Assembly (NCBI GenBank): GCA_028274465.1 | Contig: CM051458.1 | Coordinates: 22,583,566 to 22,647,565, forward strand | DNA length: 64,000 nt | DNA from: Plantago ovata | Lineage: Eukaryota > Streptophyta > Magnoliopsida > Lamiales > Plantaginaceae | Direction of reading: 5' to 3' | In this document: in pieces, positions 31,754 to 43,470 of the stretch | Position numbering within the stretch: the first letter of the stretch is position 1 | How the letters are laid out: every line of letters begins with the position of its first letter | The notes under the pieces: generated by a model | What the model was told of the DNA's origin: nothing | Databases searched by the model: none | The model's input: the letters and a program-made list of their open reading frames with translations, nothing else | Program-made: the position numbers and the translations under genes

Positions 31754-32893
31754 TAATGAACCGGAATTTGTTAGATTCTAATTAATCAAATAAATTTGTA
31801 TTTAGCCAAAGGCAATTCACAACTACAACGAAAACCGTAGTGTAGCAGTAAAATAACCTCGAGTGTCGATCTCTAAGGACTATAACTAGCTTTATCTAAT
31901 CTAACTTAAACTATAAAATCAACAAACTACTTAGCAAAGGTTTTTCTTATCAGATAATGGAGGCTGGTGATAGTATGATCATTCAAAGCATAGCAGGTTA
32001 ATAATGATGCATGGAGTACCCGATCGTTTTGCATAGAGATCTTTGATCAATGAATTGTCCAATTGTGTTCGTTATAATTCAACACTACGAAGATAGAGGT
32101 TTTAGATAGATCAAATAAATAAAGCAATAACTCAAAGTCTAATTCGCTTTACAGCCATCAGCATAATTATTAACCCTTCGCTAAGAAATCACATACTATC
32201 ACCAACGATAAGTTTAGCTACTCATAGATGTCATGCAATCAACAGAAATCATAGCAAGATTGAACGAAAACGTGTTGAAAGATAAATAAATATAAATAGA
32301 AAAACTGTAAGATACAATGTTACCGAAGGTTGTCAATCTCCGAAGAATCGCGATCTTACAAGCTCCAAAACGATAAGAAAAAGTATCTCCTAAGCTAAGA
32401 ATCCCCAGAACAGGCTCTGGAGAACTTCTACCTAAAACTAATGAGAAAGGTGAGAGAAAAGGTCTGGGAAAGTATGAAAAACGGAGAAAACTAAGCAACT
32501 ATATATAGGCATTCGGCAGGTGTGGGGCAAGTCGCCCCACACACCGGGCGATTCGCCTGGTGTGGGGCGGTTCGCCCCACGTCCCGGGCGACTCGCCCGG
32601 GACCTCCAATCGGTTGGTTACGCGTTTTTGGATTTCTTTTCCTTTTCGGACTCGGTTTTTGCCTTCTAGTGACCTTTTAGCCTTCAGACTCGACCCCTAG
32701 ACTTCAAATCCTATCTGGAATCTTCTAGATACTCCAAAAAGGCTTTCGGAACACCAATTCCTTGTCTACTTCAATATAATTGCCCGAAAAACCCTGTTTT
32801 TCACCCAAAACCTGTAAAATACAAACTAAAGGGAAACGTGACACTATTCTAATAAAATGCACTAAAATATAGCTAAATTAACATAGAGGATAG
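31754..32893 (-). repeat. Element E left (3') LTR, interrupted
   Basis: Starts TAATGAACC (TG mutated to TA) and matches the right LTR until ACATAGAGGATAG. About 48 bases before its expected end a new LTR start begins. Confidence 0.8.
32500..32507 (-). promoter_or_regulatory. TATA box and adjacent palindromes, element E left LTR
   Basis: TATATATA; just upstream on the minus strand (32519-32605) lie four palindromes such as GGGGCGGTTCGCCCC and CCGGGCGACTCGCCCGG. Confidence 0.6.
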
Positions 32894-33117
32894 TGATGAA
32901 CTGGAATTTGTCAGATTCTAATTAATCAAATAAATTTGTATTTAGCCAAAGGCAATTCACAACTACAATGAAAACCGTAGTGTAGCAGTAGAATAATTTC
33001 GAGTGTCGATCTCTAAGGACTATAACTAGCTTTATCTAATCTAACTTAAGAATATAAATCAACAGACAACTTAGCAAAGGTTTTTCTTAACAGATAATGG
33101 AGATTGGTGATAGTATG
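32894..33117 (-). repeat. Start of a second E-family LTR (E2)
   Basis: TGATGAACTGGAATTTG onward repeats 31754-31980 closely. It is cut after 224 bases by the SIRE-type LTR. The preceding GATAG is a candidate TSD, but its partner is not visible. Confidence 0.75.
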
Positions 33118-34729
33118 TGTTGGTCCCTTTAAACAACAAGAAAAGATTTCAAAGTTTCGTCGTTTAAAACTTTCTCAGCAAGTACTTATTACTTTTCAGT
33201 AATGAGTTTGCTGATACTTAACTTTATCAGCAAGCGTAAGTTACTTTACAGTAGCTTGGTTTGCTGATACTTAAAATCACAGAGCGGAAGTCTTTGAAAC
33301 AAAAAGTACTTTTTCAGCAAGTAAAGGTTTCAGCAAGTGAGGTGAGTGACTGTGTACAGACAGATATAATTTGCTGAAAGCTAAATACAGTAAGTAAATC
33401 ATACAAACACTTTTATAGTGGTATCTGAGAGTGGCGTAATCTCTCAACTAATCCACTTCGTCCTTTCTAGGACTGAATCTACTAAGATATGATTGAGGTT
33501 CCTTACAATCTCCTATCTAAAGCGATTCAACAGAAACCAAAGCACACTTGCTTTGTTTCCAACCTAAACTAGAGAACTCAACCTTGTCCACCAAACTTGG
33601 TACTTTTAATCAGCAAAACTATGCTCGATTAAGTTCCCCCTGAATATCACGCCTGAAAGGGTGTATTTTCAGTTAGAGAGTTTTGGGGTGAGATGACTTA
33701 ATTATAACTTATTCAGTTACAACAAGTAATCTAAGAAACACAACTTGGAATACTTTGCAGTAAACAAGTTTGATTGTTTCTGGTGTCAAGACTCGTTCTT
33801 GTTCGAAAGAAAGAACACTTAACTAATTTCTTAGCCGAGTTTGTTCTACTTCTTCACAAGTAGCTTTTTCAAGCTTTAAGTCTTGGAACGGATCAATGGC
33901 AGTAAGAGTGTTTGAAGGTTTGTGAGTTTTTAAGCACAAGTGAGAGTTTGATCACGTTGTTGACACCCTTCAACTCTTTTCCGGATGACCTCTATTTATA
34001 GTGCAAGTAAGGAGCCGTTTGAATTAAGGCTTTTGTTCCTTAACATGTCACTATCTTGCTTTTTGTACTTTCAGCAGCGACTTTGTTTGTCTTCTAGTCT
34101 TCATGTCCTTCGTGTGTAAGCTTTGCATTAAATGCACATTTGAATAGAATTCAAACAGTAACATTGGAGCGCAAATTCACGTACATTCAGCAAGAGGTCA
34201 CATATGTTTATCAGCAAGTGGTCAGTCTCAGTTTCAGCAAGCACAACCTACTCTGTCTTTCAGATTTTCACTTATGCAATGCTGTTGCTGAACATTCCAC
34301 TTTCTGAACAACACGTGCCTTTGTAGATACCAGTCTTCAGCAATCTTCTAGTCTTCAGATCTTCAAATCTTCAAGTCTTCAGATCTTCAAAAGTCTTCAA
34401 GATTCTGAGCGGTTTCTATTTGCTTCAATAAATTGTTTATAATAAACAAAATATATCTTCAGCAAATGCTTCAATAGGTTATTTTCTTCTCATAAAATAA
34501 GATACATCATAAGCTAAAGTGTCAATAAGTTATTTTCTTCTCAGAAAATAAAATACGTCATACACTAAAGAAATAACTTATCTAGCACCTAACTAAGTCA
34601 TCAGCAAGCGTTCCTCTTTTACAATGTCCTTAAAATTCTAAATTCCTATGGACCTTAAGAGTACTAGTTACTGGACTTTCCTTAATTTAGCACGGTAAAT
34701 TGCTCATCAAAATTACAAGTTTCCTAACA
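33118..34729 (-). repeat. SIRE-type 3' LTR
   Basis: TGTTGGTCCC to CCTAACA, 1612 bases, matched by the solo LTR at 25860-27156. It is strikingly rich in CAGCAA. Confidence 0.85.
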
Positions 34730-34745
34730 AATTTCCCCCTTTTTG
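34730..34745 (-). other. SIRE-type polypurine tract
   Basis: Sense AAAAAGGGGGAAATT directly before the 3' LTR. Confidence 0.75.
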
Positions 34746-37700
34746 ATGTTAGCAATCCATGGCTAAATTAATTGTTACCCTTTTAGAGGTTTCTGATGTT
34801 GAATAAATCAGTTGATTAATGCAAGCATACTTGAATAATTAAACAGTAAGCTAAAATAGATTGCATAATCAAAAACCAATAAGAGTCAAAAGAATTTATT
34901 GCTGATAGTTATCATTCAGATGTTTACATGAAGAAGCATAGATAACAAAAACAGAATCAACAAACAAAAACTTTAACAAAAACTATTGCAGGGACTTAAG
35001 CTCTTTGAGATGATTTTCTCAAAATCTCTCTTACACTCTTCTCAGCAAGTGCAGTGAATTCAACACAATCCTTTTCGTAGTTTTCCAGAAGCCTACGGAC
35101 TTGTAGTTGAAGAATTCTTGCGTTTATGCAGGCAGTATGATGATGCTTTTCAGCATTCATTTCCATGTAATTAATTACCCACAAATGCATGCCCCAATTG
35201 CTGGCATGGAGAAGCTGTGTATCTGAAATGCTTTCCGGATGAATCTTTCTTAGCCAGAGAAGATCTTCTTCTTGATCCTTAGCAGTGAGATAGAAGTACT
35301 CATAAGGAATCAATCCAAGTTTCTTCTTAGGTTTCTTTGTTACCGGGTCTGAGTAGTAAGCAATGCCAGGTGGTTTGATCAGATTTGGTTCCTGTTTGTT
35401 TGTCTTACCAATGGCAACTCTTCTTACATAGACCTCTAGATTCAACCATTTCCCAGCAACATTTCTTGGGAGGGATTCTTCCCTTTGATTTCTTTGGACC
35501 TTGAGTTCAATCCATTTGAACATTTGATTCAATATGGCTGTAGGAAAGAACTCATTTACCAGCAAGTCTTCCAGCTTTAAGATCCAGCAACCATGAATGT
35601 TTCTGATTACATTCTGAGTGGTTTCCTCATTGCTGGTCTTTGTATATTCAATGCCGGAGCCAATAGCAATGCTGGCCAGCCTTTTCTCTTCCTGTCTTTG
35701 CCTTCTTCTTCTTGTTTTAGCATTGTCTTGATCTCTTGCTGAAGAGTCAGACGAAAAATGCTTTGAATGGCCAGATGGAGTCACGACTGTTAAGGGTCTA
35801 GCTCTTATGGCTTGAGCTATTGTTTGATTGTCATCATCTTCATCATCATCTTCATTCAGATTGTGATGACTTTCAGTGTGACAGAAATCTTGAGTTTCAG
35901 CAGCAGTTTTTCTCTTTTTGGTACTTGCTGAATTTAACTCAGATTCTGCTTGCCTTTTAGAACTTTGCTCTTTTTCAGCAAGCGGTTCTATGGGCAAAGG
36001 CACATCAGCAACGGGAGGATAAGGGTTTTGATTGCTTTTTCTAGTATTCTTCTTTTCCCCCTTAGACATGGATTGCAACATCGGAGTGATGTGCAGAGAG
36101 TAAAACTCATTGCAATTTTCAACAAGAGTGTTGAGACTGTTATACTTCATGATGATTGCCTGTTGGTCAGAGTTCATTGTTGACAACTCTTTTTGAATAT
36201 TCATCATGTTCTCTTCATGTCTTTTCTCTGTTGCGGCCTTCTCATCCATAATATGCTGAGCCTTGACGAGAGCATTCTTTGCAAGCTTGAGCGCTTGACT
36301 AACATCTTCTTCATAGCTCTTGTGATAAAGACTGATGTCTTTCTCAGCTATTGTCAAAGTTGTAGTGCGTCTCAGCACTGTAGCCAATATTTTTCCAATG
36401 TCAAGTGGGCTCTCAGCAAGCAATGCCTCATCCTCAGCTTAGCAGGCATCATGGACTTCCTTTAGTGCTAGAATTCTGGGAGTAAACTCCTCAACTCTTG
36501 GGAACGACACTAAATGAGGGGTCAAGGAGTGAGCCTTAAGTTCAGTAGCAAACTGATCATCTTGTAAAAGCAGCTCGGCTCTTAATGAATCTCCTTCATA
36601 AGTGAGGTAATTCGGAGGAGGAATCTGAACGACTTTTGGGTCTTGCTTTGATTGTTCATCGTCATGTTCTGACAAGTCGTCATCATCCTCAGATTCATCA
36701 AGTTGAGCAACTTTGGAGCCTTTGTCAGTAGCTTCACTTCCTTTTTGTTGAGTGGTTGCTGATGGCAACGCTTCAGACTCAACGACTGGAGTTTCACCAG
36801 TAGATAGTTGTTTCAATTGAGTTTGTGGCTCAATTACTGGAGTTTCGCCAGAAGTTAGTTTTAATTGAGTAGTTGCTGAAGGCAACGTTTGAGACTCAAT
36901 AACTAGAGTTTCGCCAGTAGTAAGTGGAAGGGATGGAACTTCCTTTGATTTTGGTCTTGAAGATTCACCAATTTCTAGATCCTGCGTATGCCTTGCATCG
37001 ATCACGAGACTGTTTTGTAGAGCTCGTTGGTAATCTTCAGCTTCTTCATCCTCATCTTCAAGGTTTTCTTCAGTAACCTTGGCATCAGAAACTGGACTTT
37101 TGCCATTTTTCAAGGCAGCCCTTTTTCTGGCGTATTCTTCTTTAGTATCAGCACCTTGCACAGGTGCTTGATTTTCAGCATCAGCAGGAGGAGGTTGAGA
37201 TTCTTGCTGAGATTGTTGTTGTTCAGCTTGCTGATTGTCAGATTGAGTATTTTCAGCAACTGTTAACTTCAATCCACTAGCACCAGGACTTGGACCTTGA
37301 TTTTCATCATCGTCATTTTTCTTGTCCTTAGAATCTTTCCCTTCATCATCAATGGGATCAGTAGGAATGTTCTCATCTTCCTCTTCTTCTTCATCATCTG
37401 TTAGAATGACTAGCTCCACGTGCTTATACAAAGCAACACTTGTCACTTCCTCTTTCTCTGTTAATTTGTGGGGATCAGCCACCACAGGAACAAAAAGACC
37501 TTTGAGCATCACAGCTTGTTCAGCTGGAGAGGCACTCTTAAATTTGGCCTTCATATTCTCTCTGATTTGAGCAATCAGATTGGAGCTCATTTGCTGAGAA
37601 TATGTCATTTCTTCAGGAAGGATGGAGTGGACAAATGTTTCGAGCTTTAACAGAGAGGTTCTCTTTTTCTCGTTTGAGAGATGAAGATGAAGATCTGAAA

Positions 37701-37844
37701 AATCCATTCTTCTGTACCTTGGCCAGTTGCTGACAGACTTAGCAACTCTTGACAAAGTTGTCCTTTTGAAGTTCAAGTAAAGTTCTTCAGAACTAACTTG
37801 CTGATCTTCAGTGATGAGTACCACTTCAGTGGTCTCCTTTTGAG

Positions 37845-37919
37845 CTTGAAAAAAAAATTATTTAGATCAGGATTGGTTTGGAGAATTGTTTTAGAGTTTA
37901 TATCTGAAACATGATTTAC
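37845..37919 (-). other. Apparent intron 3 in SIRE envelope-position ORF
   Basis: Minus strand CAGCAG/GTAAATC to a T-rich tract ending CAAG. Another AG 8 bases further on would also restore the downstream frame. Confidence 0.5.
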
Positions 37920-37998
37920 CTGCTGAGAGTCAGCAAGCTCATGTAGTACAATTTTCCATTCCATGAGGAGCTGGAGTAGCATCCTCCATTTGTTCATC

Positions 37999-38070
37999 CT
38001 GAAATAAATTAAAATTAGACACAAGTACTAAGTTGTCAAACTTAGTTTTTATACAAAAATTATTAACTAC
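37999..38070 (-). other. Apparent intron 2 in SIRE envelope-position ORF
   Basis: Minus strand CTCAGCAG/GTAGTTAAT to TTTATTTCAG/GATGAAC; 72 bases, AT-rich. Confidence 0.6.
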
Positions 38071-38139
38071 CTGCTGAGCAGGGAGTGTTGGTTCTGGTGC
38101 AGAGGCTTCAGCAACCATCTGACTTGCATCTTGAGAAGT

Positions 38140-38213
38140 CTGTAGAGAAAGAATAATTTTAGCAAAAGAACAATTTTAGAATTTGAAGTTTTACTGATGG
38201 TTGAATTAACTAC
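38140..38213 (-). other. Apparent intron 1 in SIRE envelope-position ORF
   Basis: Minus strand CTCAGCAG/GTAGTTAATTC to TTTCTCTACAG/ACTTCTC; 74 bases. The next exon (38071-38139) is exactly 23 codons in phase. Confidence 0.6.
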
Positions 38214-40278
38214 CTGCTGAGGAAGGACAGGTTGAGGCTCAGTCCTTTCAGCATTAACAGTTTCTTCAGCTTCTTGGACTGTTTCTTCAGCAGACTTCTG
38301 GTTTTGCTCTATCTGAGAAGGCTGTGCGGTTTCAGCAATCTCCCTTGTCTCTGAAATGACAAGTTGAGCAGAAGTATCTTGACCTTTAAGCTCACTGCTT
38401 GTCATGAAGAGATCAATTGACTTGTTGGATGATTCTTCAATCTCCAACTCCATTTGTTTGCTTAAATCTTCCAGAACAAGCTGGACTTTGTCAATTGATG
38501 TCTTGGGTGAACTTGGGCCAGTATTCTCAGCATCACGAGATGCGTCGTTGAATAATGCTTCTTGAGTTTCAGCAACTTCAGGAACTGGAACCATTGCTAT
38601 TTCAGCAACTGGTTCTTCAGCAAGCTTGGTTTCAGCAACTTGATGAGTTGCTTGTTCAGCAACCATCTTTTCAGCAGCATCAGCAAGTGCCGCTCTTTGC
38701 AGATCATCAGCAATGTCACTTGCTGGTTCCATAGTTGGATCATTTGGAATATCTACAATGTAGATATCTGGGACTTGGGCAGGAATTTCATTTCCACTGC
38801 CTTGTGGTCTATTCTCAGTAGAGTTATCAACATTAAGTTGATTGTTGAAGTCTTCCGCAAACACTTCAACATTGCTGACATATGCTTCAGTAATTACTTC
38901 CGCAACATCTACTGGCAAATGCGTTTCAGCATTTGTGTGGGAATTGACTGAGGAGTCTTGGACATTAGGGTCTGACTGGGAAGCCAGTGTCTTCTTTCTT
39001 TTGTTGCTTGTCCGTTTCCTCTTAGGTACGGGATTTGCTGATGACGCTGCAGTCTGAGTGTCATCATCAGCTTTCCTCTTTTTCTTTTTAGATTTCTCCA
39101 GTTTCCCAGAGTCATCTATTGTTGCCTTTTCAGCAACAGGTGTTGTACACGTACCTTGTTGATTTTCTACAGCAGTTTCATTTGTGTTACCACCACCAAC
39201 AGCAGTTTCATCTCTAAGTTGCTGAGTGGTAACATCTGCAGCTGTTGTATACCTTTCTTGTTGGCTTGTGCTGACTACATTTGCAGTTGTTGTCTTCTTA
39301 GTTTTCTTTCCAGCAATCTTAGGTACATTCTGCTTGTAGAAAGATCTTCCCACATTGCACACAAATTTCTTGATTGGCAATGGGTTTCTTAGCTGAATCC
39401 TGAAATGTTCAAGGATATAGCATATCTTGATTCCATACATAACTGGAAAGGAAGGTGAGACCTTGTTGTCTTCTACCTTTACCTTGAACTTAGTGACACA
39501 ATCAACAAGCCTGTTGAAAATGTACTTAGCCTAGTTAAGTTCCGATTTATTTTCATAGATATGCATCAGCAATGGCCATCTTCTCAGGCCTACTTGGTCA
39601 ATTCCTCCAACTTGGGAGTCAAGAACTTTTATCAGTAGCAGAGCTACTAGACCAAGTGAATGGCAGAGATGCTTTCTCTTAACGTGCTTTGTCCAAGTCA
39701 CGGGAGCTATCTCGCCTTTCTTCATTTTTGCATTTCTGACGTCACTGTAGAAAGCTTCTATTTCTTCGTCAGTAGCAGTGACGTCATCTTCAGTTCCAGT
39801 GGTTGGAATCTGAAAGATTTCCGCTAAATCAGTCCATTTCAGGACGATTTGCGTGTTATGAACATAAGTAAGGATCTCTTTTTCAGTGATTCCATTACTG
39901 TCTGTAAGGGACTGGATTTCTGCATTGTTGTAGAATTCCATAGTATCAATCATACTCACTTGTTTAGTGCGAGCAGAGATAAATTTCATGAGGCCTTGCT
40001 GCTTGATGAACTCAAGCGCCTCTTCATTTTGGTCATCAAGTTCTTGTTCATAAAAGTACCTAATGTACTTTTCTTTGCAAACCCTCCCCATTGTATCAAC
40101 ATCTCACACTTTGCAGTGTCAAGATATGACGGAGGCATAGGTTTACAGTGATTCGGTCGTTTTTCAACACAACTTTCGTTGTGTCGGGGGCCAGAGTAGT
40201 CACCGGAGCAGTGCGTGTTTCAGCACTATCAACCTTTGACGATGTTGAGGACTTAGATAACTGTCTCTTGGGAGCCAT

Positions 40279-41183
40279 TTCTTATATAGAGCAAGAAAGA
40301 GTGTACGAAAAGAGATAGTTTGCTTTTTGACCGGAGGTACAGTAGATTCAGGCTAGAATTTGCAGAGAAACGAAATGTGAGTTAAAGAATTTGTGATTTC
40401 TTTAACTCCTTCTTTATATAGTGTCTCTGGTGTGTGAGAAACTCAATCGATTTGAGCTCTCAGCAAGGGTAAAACAGAGAAACACTGGAGTTAGTGGAGC
40501 CTTTGCATTGAATGCGTAGTGGCCCACTAACTAAAACCGTCAGAGCACTCTCTCTCTTTGTTTTGTTAGCCGTTAGATTAGTAACTCCTTTTAATCAATG
40601 GCCAAGATTGATTTCATGTCATGATTATTGCGAGTTTATCTGTGCCAGCTTAACGTCACAAATTGATTTTACTGAGTAATAAGGGATAGATTGCTTGCTG
40701 AAATAGACAAGAATCTTTTCAGCGAGTTTGAATTAACAATCTAGGTACTTGCTGAAAGTTCCCCCTTACTTAGATATCTCATATTTTCTTTAAGTTTAAA
40801 AGATATTTCTGATTTCCCGTCTCAGTAAATTCTTTTGTACTTGAGACATCCTTTGGTAAAACCTGAGAGATGAGTTTTGCTCTTTTTCTGAGTTCCCGTC
40901 TCAGAGAATTCCTTTGATACTTGAATACCTGTTTCAGTATCTTTTGATTGTATGAGTACCTGTCTCAGCAATCCTTAAGTTCTTTCTCTTACTGAGTGCC
41001 TGTCTCAGCAAGTGGTCAAGTTTCCTAACAAATACCCGTTTTGAGGAATTACTTGCTGAATGCCTGTTTCAGCAATCATGTAGTGACTTATCATTTCTTA
41101 GAAGAAATCAGTGACTTGGTCTTTTGGACAGGAATACTTTGGCTTGCTGAATACCTGTTTCAGCATTCTGCCAAGTGTATCCT
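40279..41183. repeat. SIRE spacer with degenerate tandem repeats
   Basis: Non-coding between pol and the envelope-position ORF. From about 40800 to 41175 a unit resembling GAGTGCCTGTCTCAGCAA recurs at irregular 30-60-base intervals. Confidence 0.6.
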
Positions 41184-42827
41184 TTATTGAGGTAGTTCAA
41201 TCAATCCAAGGTTATACCTTAGTATTGCGAACCTATTATCCGGTAGGGGCTTGGTAAAGATATCAGCACGTTGATCTTCAGTTCCTACTTTCACAACCTC
41301 AATATCACCTTTTTCCACATGATCTTTAATGAAATGATGTCTAATATCAATGTGCTTGGTCCTAGAGTGAAACTTAGGATTTTGCGTAATTGCAATAGCA
41401 CTTGTATTATCACAAAGATTGGTGTTTTCTTTGCAGAAATACCATAATCTCTTAATTGTTGCTGAATCCATAGGATTTGAGCTGTGCAACAACCAGCTGC
41501 AATGTATTCAGATTCAGTAGATGAATTGGAGACACAAGTTTGCTTCTTGCTGAACCATGATATTAATCTAGTACCCAAAAACTGACAAGTTCCAGAGGTA
41601 CTTTTTCTATCAAGAGTTGATCCACCATGATCAGCATCAGAATAGCCAACCAATTCAAGTCCAGAATCTTTAGGATACCATAATCCAACATTGACTGTAC
41701 CTTTAACATATTTCAGTATCTTGATTGCCTTTTTGTAGTGTGATTCTCTTGATCAGATTGGAATCTTGCACACACACAAACAGCATACTGAATGTCAGGT
41801 CTACTTGCTCTTAAATACAACAAGGAACCAATGAGCTTCCTATACTTGTGTTCTTCAACACTTTTGTCCTCTTTAGTATAGCCCAATTTGGTGCCAACAC
41901 TCATAGGGATCTTTTCAGGTTTTTCATCCTCTTTGATCCTAAACTTTATGAGCATTTCTTTCGCATACTTTGCTTGATTTATGAATATTCCATCTTGAGT
42001 TGCTTGACTTGCAATCCTAGGAAATAATTCAATTTTCCCATCATACTCATTTCAAACTTATTTGTCATGAGTTTGGCAAAATCATCACAAAGTTGCTTGT
42101 CCTTAGATCCAAAAATTATGTCATCCACATAAATTTGAACTAAGATTATTTTACCATCATGGTTCATGGTAAATAATGTTTTGTCAACTTCACCTTTCTT
42201 GAAACCATTTTCCAGCAAGAACTTAGCCAAGGTATCATACCATGCTCTTGGTGCTTGCTTAGACCATATACAGCTTTATGAAGCTTATATACCATCTTGG
42301 TTTCTGAGGGAAGTTCAAAGCCAGGGGTTGTTCTAGGTAGACTTCTTCAGCAAGTTCACCATTTAAGAATGCACTTTTAACATCCATTTGGTAAACAATG
42401 AAGTCATTGTGAGCAGCAAAGGCCAAGAAAAGCCTAATTGCATCCAATCTTGCAACTGGAGCGTAAGACTCATCATAGTCCAATCCTTCAGTCTGACAGT
42501 AACCTTGAGCAACTAAGCGTGCTTTGTTTCTTGTTACTTCACCAGACTCGCTCAGCTTGTTTCTGAACACCCACTTTGTACCAATAGCTTTCTTATTTCA
42601 GCAAGTGGCACAAGTTTCCAGACTTTGTTTCTTTCAAATTGATCCAATTCTTCTTGCATTGCCTTTATCCATTCAGAATGCTTCAAAGCTTCTTCTATGG
42701 TTTTAGGTTCAATTTCTGAAACAAAGCAAGAGAATAAAGATTCTACTTCTACGACAGTTGCTTCTTCAGCAAGTCCTTGAGTAGCTTTGGATCTAGTCAC
42801 TTGGCGTTTATTAATATCGCCAATCAT
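41184..42827 (-). pseudogene. SIRE-type copia reverse transcriptase and RNase H (degraded)
   Basis: Successive minus-strand frames give the copia RT ([22 protein letters not shown]; the YVDD catalytic box in VQIYVDDIIFGSKD; LNYFLGLQV) and copia RNase H (YSDADHGGSTLDRKSTSG, TESEYIAAGCC, then HIDIRHHFIKDHV and the closing ADIFTKPL). The enzyme would copy element RNA to DNA. At least four frame shifts or stops separate the pieces at about 42590, 42250, 41970 and 41690. The upstream part (integrase, protease, gag) is lost in the gap. Confidence 0.85.
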
Positions 42828-42901
42828 ATCCGTAGAGGGATGATCTCTAATCCATTTATTAACAGGTTTCCTGTTTGTTGGATCAGGATATGTTTGCTCA
42901 A

Positions 42902-43001
42902 NNNNNNNNNNNNNNNNNNNNNNNNNNNNNNNNNNNNNNNNNNNNNNNNNNNNNNNNNNNNNNNNNNNNNNNNNNNNNNNNNNNNNNNNNNNNNNNNNNN
43001 N
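42902..43001. other. Assembly gap
   Basis: Exactly 100 N. Its true size is unknown and it hides the inner ends of at least two nested elements. Confidence 0.99.
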
Positions 43002-43470
43002 GGATCTCTCTGGACATGTGGGGCGATTCGCCCCCCACCGCCTAGGTGGGGGAGACGAAACTTCGAAAAAACTCGGTTTTTTAAATCCCCGAAAATCATT
43101 TTACCATAAAGCACGCGAAAAAGTTCACTCAAACCAAACATAAGCACAAACGACACAATGAACAAATCACATTTGAAAAGAAAATTGTTCCATGTATCAA
43201 TGCATGCAATAAAGCAGTAAAAAAGCGATAAAAACTCCAGGTTGCCCCGGATAGCGCCATTGTTATAGGTTTGACTCGACTCCTTCTTGCTCCTAGCTCT
43301 TCTTCTTGTTGGTACTAGACTTTTCCCCTTCATTGATCCTTCTTCTCATGCCACGAACCTGTGAATAAGTATGAACATAGACACAAGACCACAGTAGTTA
43401 ATGGTGTGAGAAACATTGAAGTGATCAGGTGACAGATATGGCTCGCAACACATGTCGCTTGCCATCCACC
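43002..43470 (-). other. Element E post-protease non-coding segment
   Basis: Contains palindromes GGGGCGATTCGCCCC at 43018-43040, echoing its LTR, and the post-protease hairpin (43236-43251). The rest of the 3' region lies in the gap. Confidence 0.6.
43236..43251 (-). repeat. Post-protease hairpin, element E (decayed)
   Basis: Sense TCCGGGGCAACCTGGA; loop shortened and one pair changed relative to A and B. Confidence 0.5.

Larger units (their letters stand above)
34996..40278 (-). pseudogene. SIRE envelope-position ORF with three apparent introns, inactivated
   Basis: Starts MAPKRQLSKSSTSS and ends REILRKSSQRA. An N-terminal globular part (40278-39400; YIRYFYEQELDDQNEEALEF, LKWTDLAEIFQIPTTG) resembles the 'putative plant transposon protein' domain. 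A very long low-complexity region rich in Glu, Gln, Ser, Thr and Ala follows. The C-terminal part has a coiled coil, basic KRKTAAE-type stretches and an ordered end (LPRNVAGKWLNLEVYVRRV). Three GT-AG introns of 72-75 bases interrupt the middle. Disabling changes are frameshifts near 40090, TAG at 39531-39533 in place of a probable Gln, a frame inconsistency in the exon at 37920-37998, and TAA just before 36439. I see no clear signal peptide or membrane anchor, so envelope function is unproven. Confidence 0.75.
33118..42901 (-). mobile_element. SIRE/Maximus-type Ty1/copia element (3' two-thirds)
   Basis: On the minus strand: copia reverse transcriptase and RNase H (42827-41184), a repeat-rich spacer, a very large envelope-position ORF with apparent introns (40278-34996), a polypurine tract (34730-34745) and a 1.6-kb 3' LTR (33118-34729). 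A large ORF between pol and the 3' LTR is the hallmark of the SIRE/Maximus lineage. gag, protease, integrase and the 5' LTR fall in the gap. Left flank GTATG would be the TSD. Confidence 0.85.

Noticed and set aside
34996-40278. Calling the SIRE ORF a true viral envelope gene
   Set aside because: No signal peptide, transmembrane anchor or cleavage motif is evident; only position after pol supports the name.
42777-43333. ORFs running through the run of N
   Set aside because: Translation across an assembly gap is meaningless.
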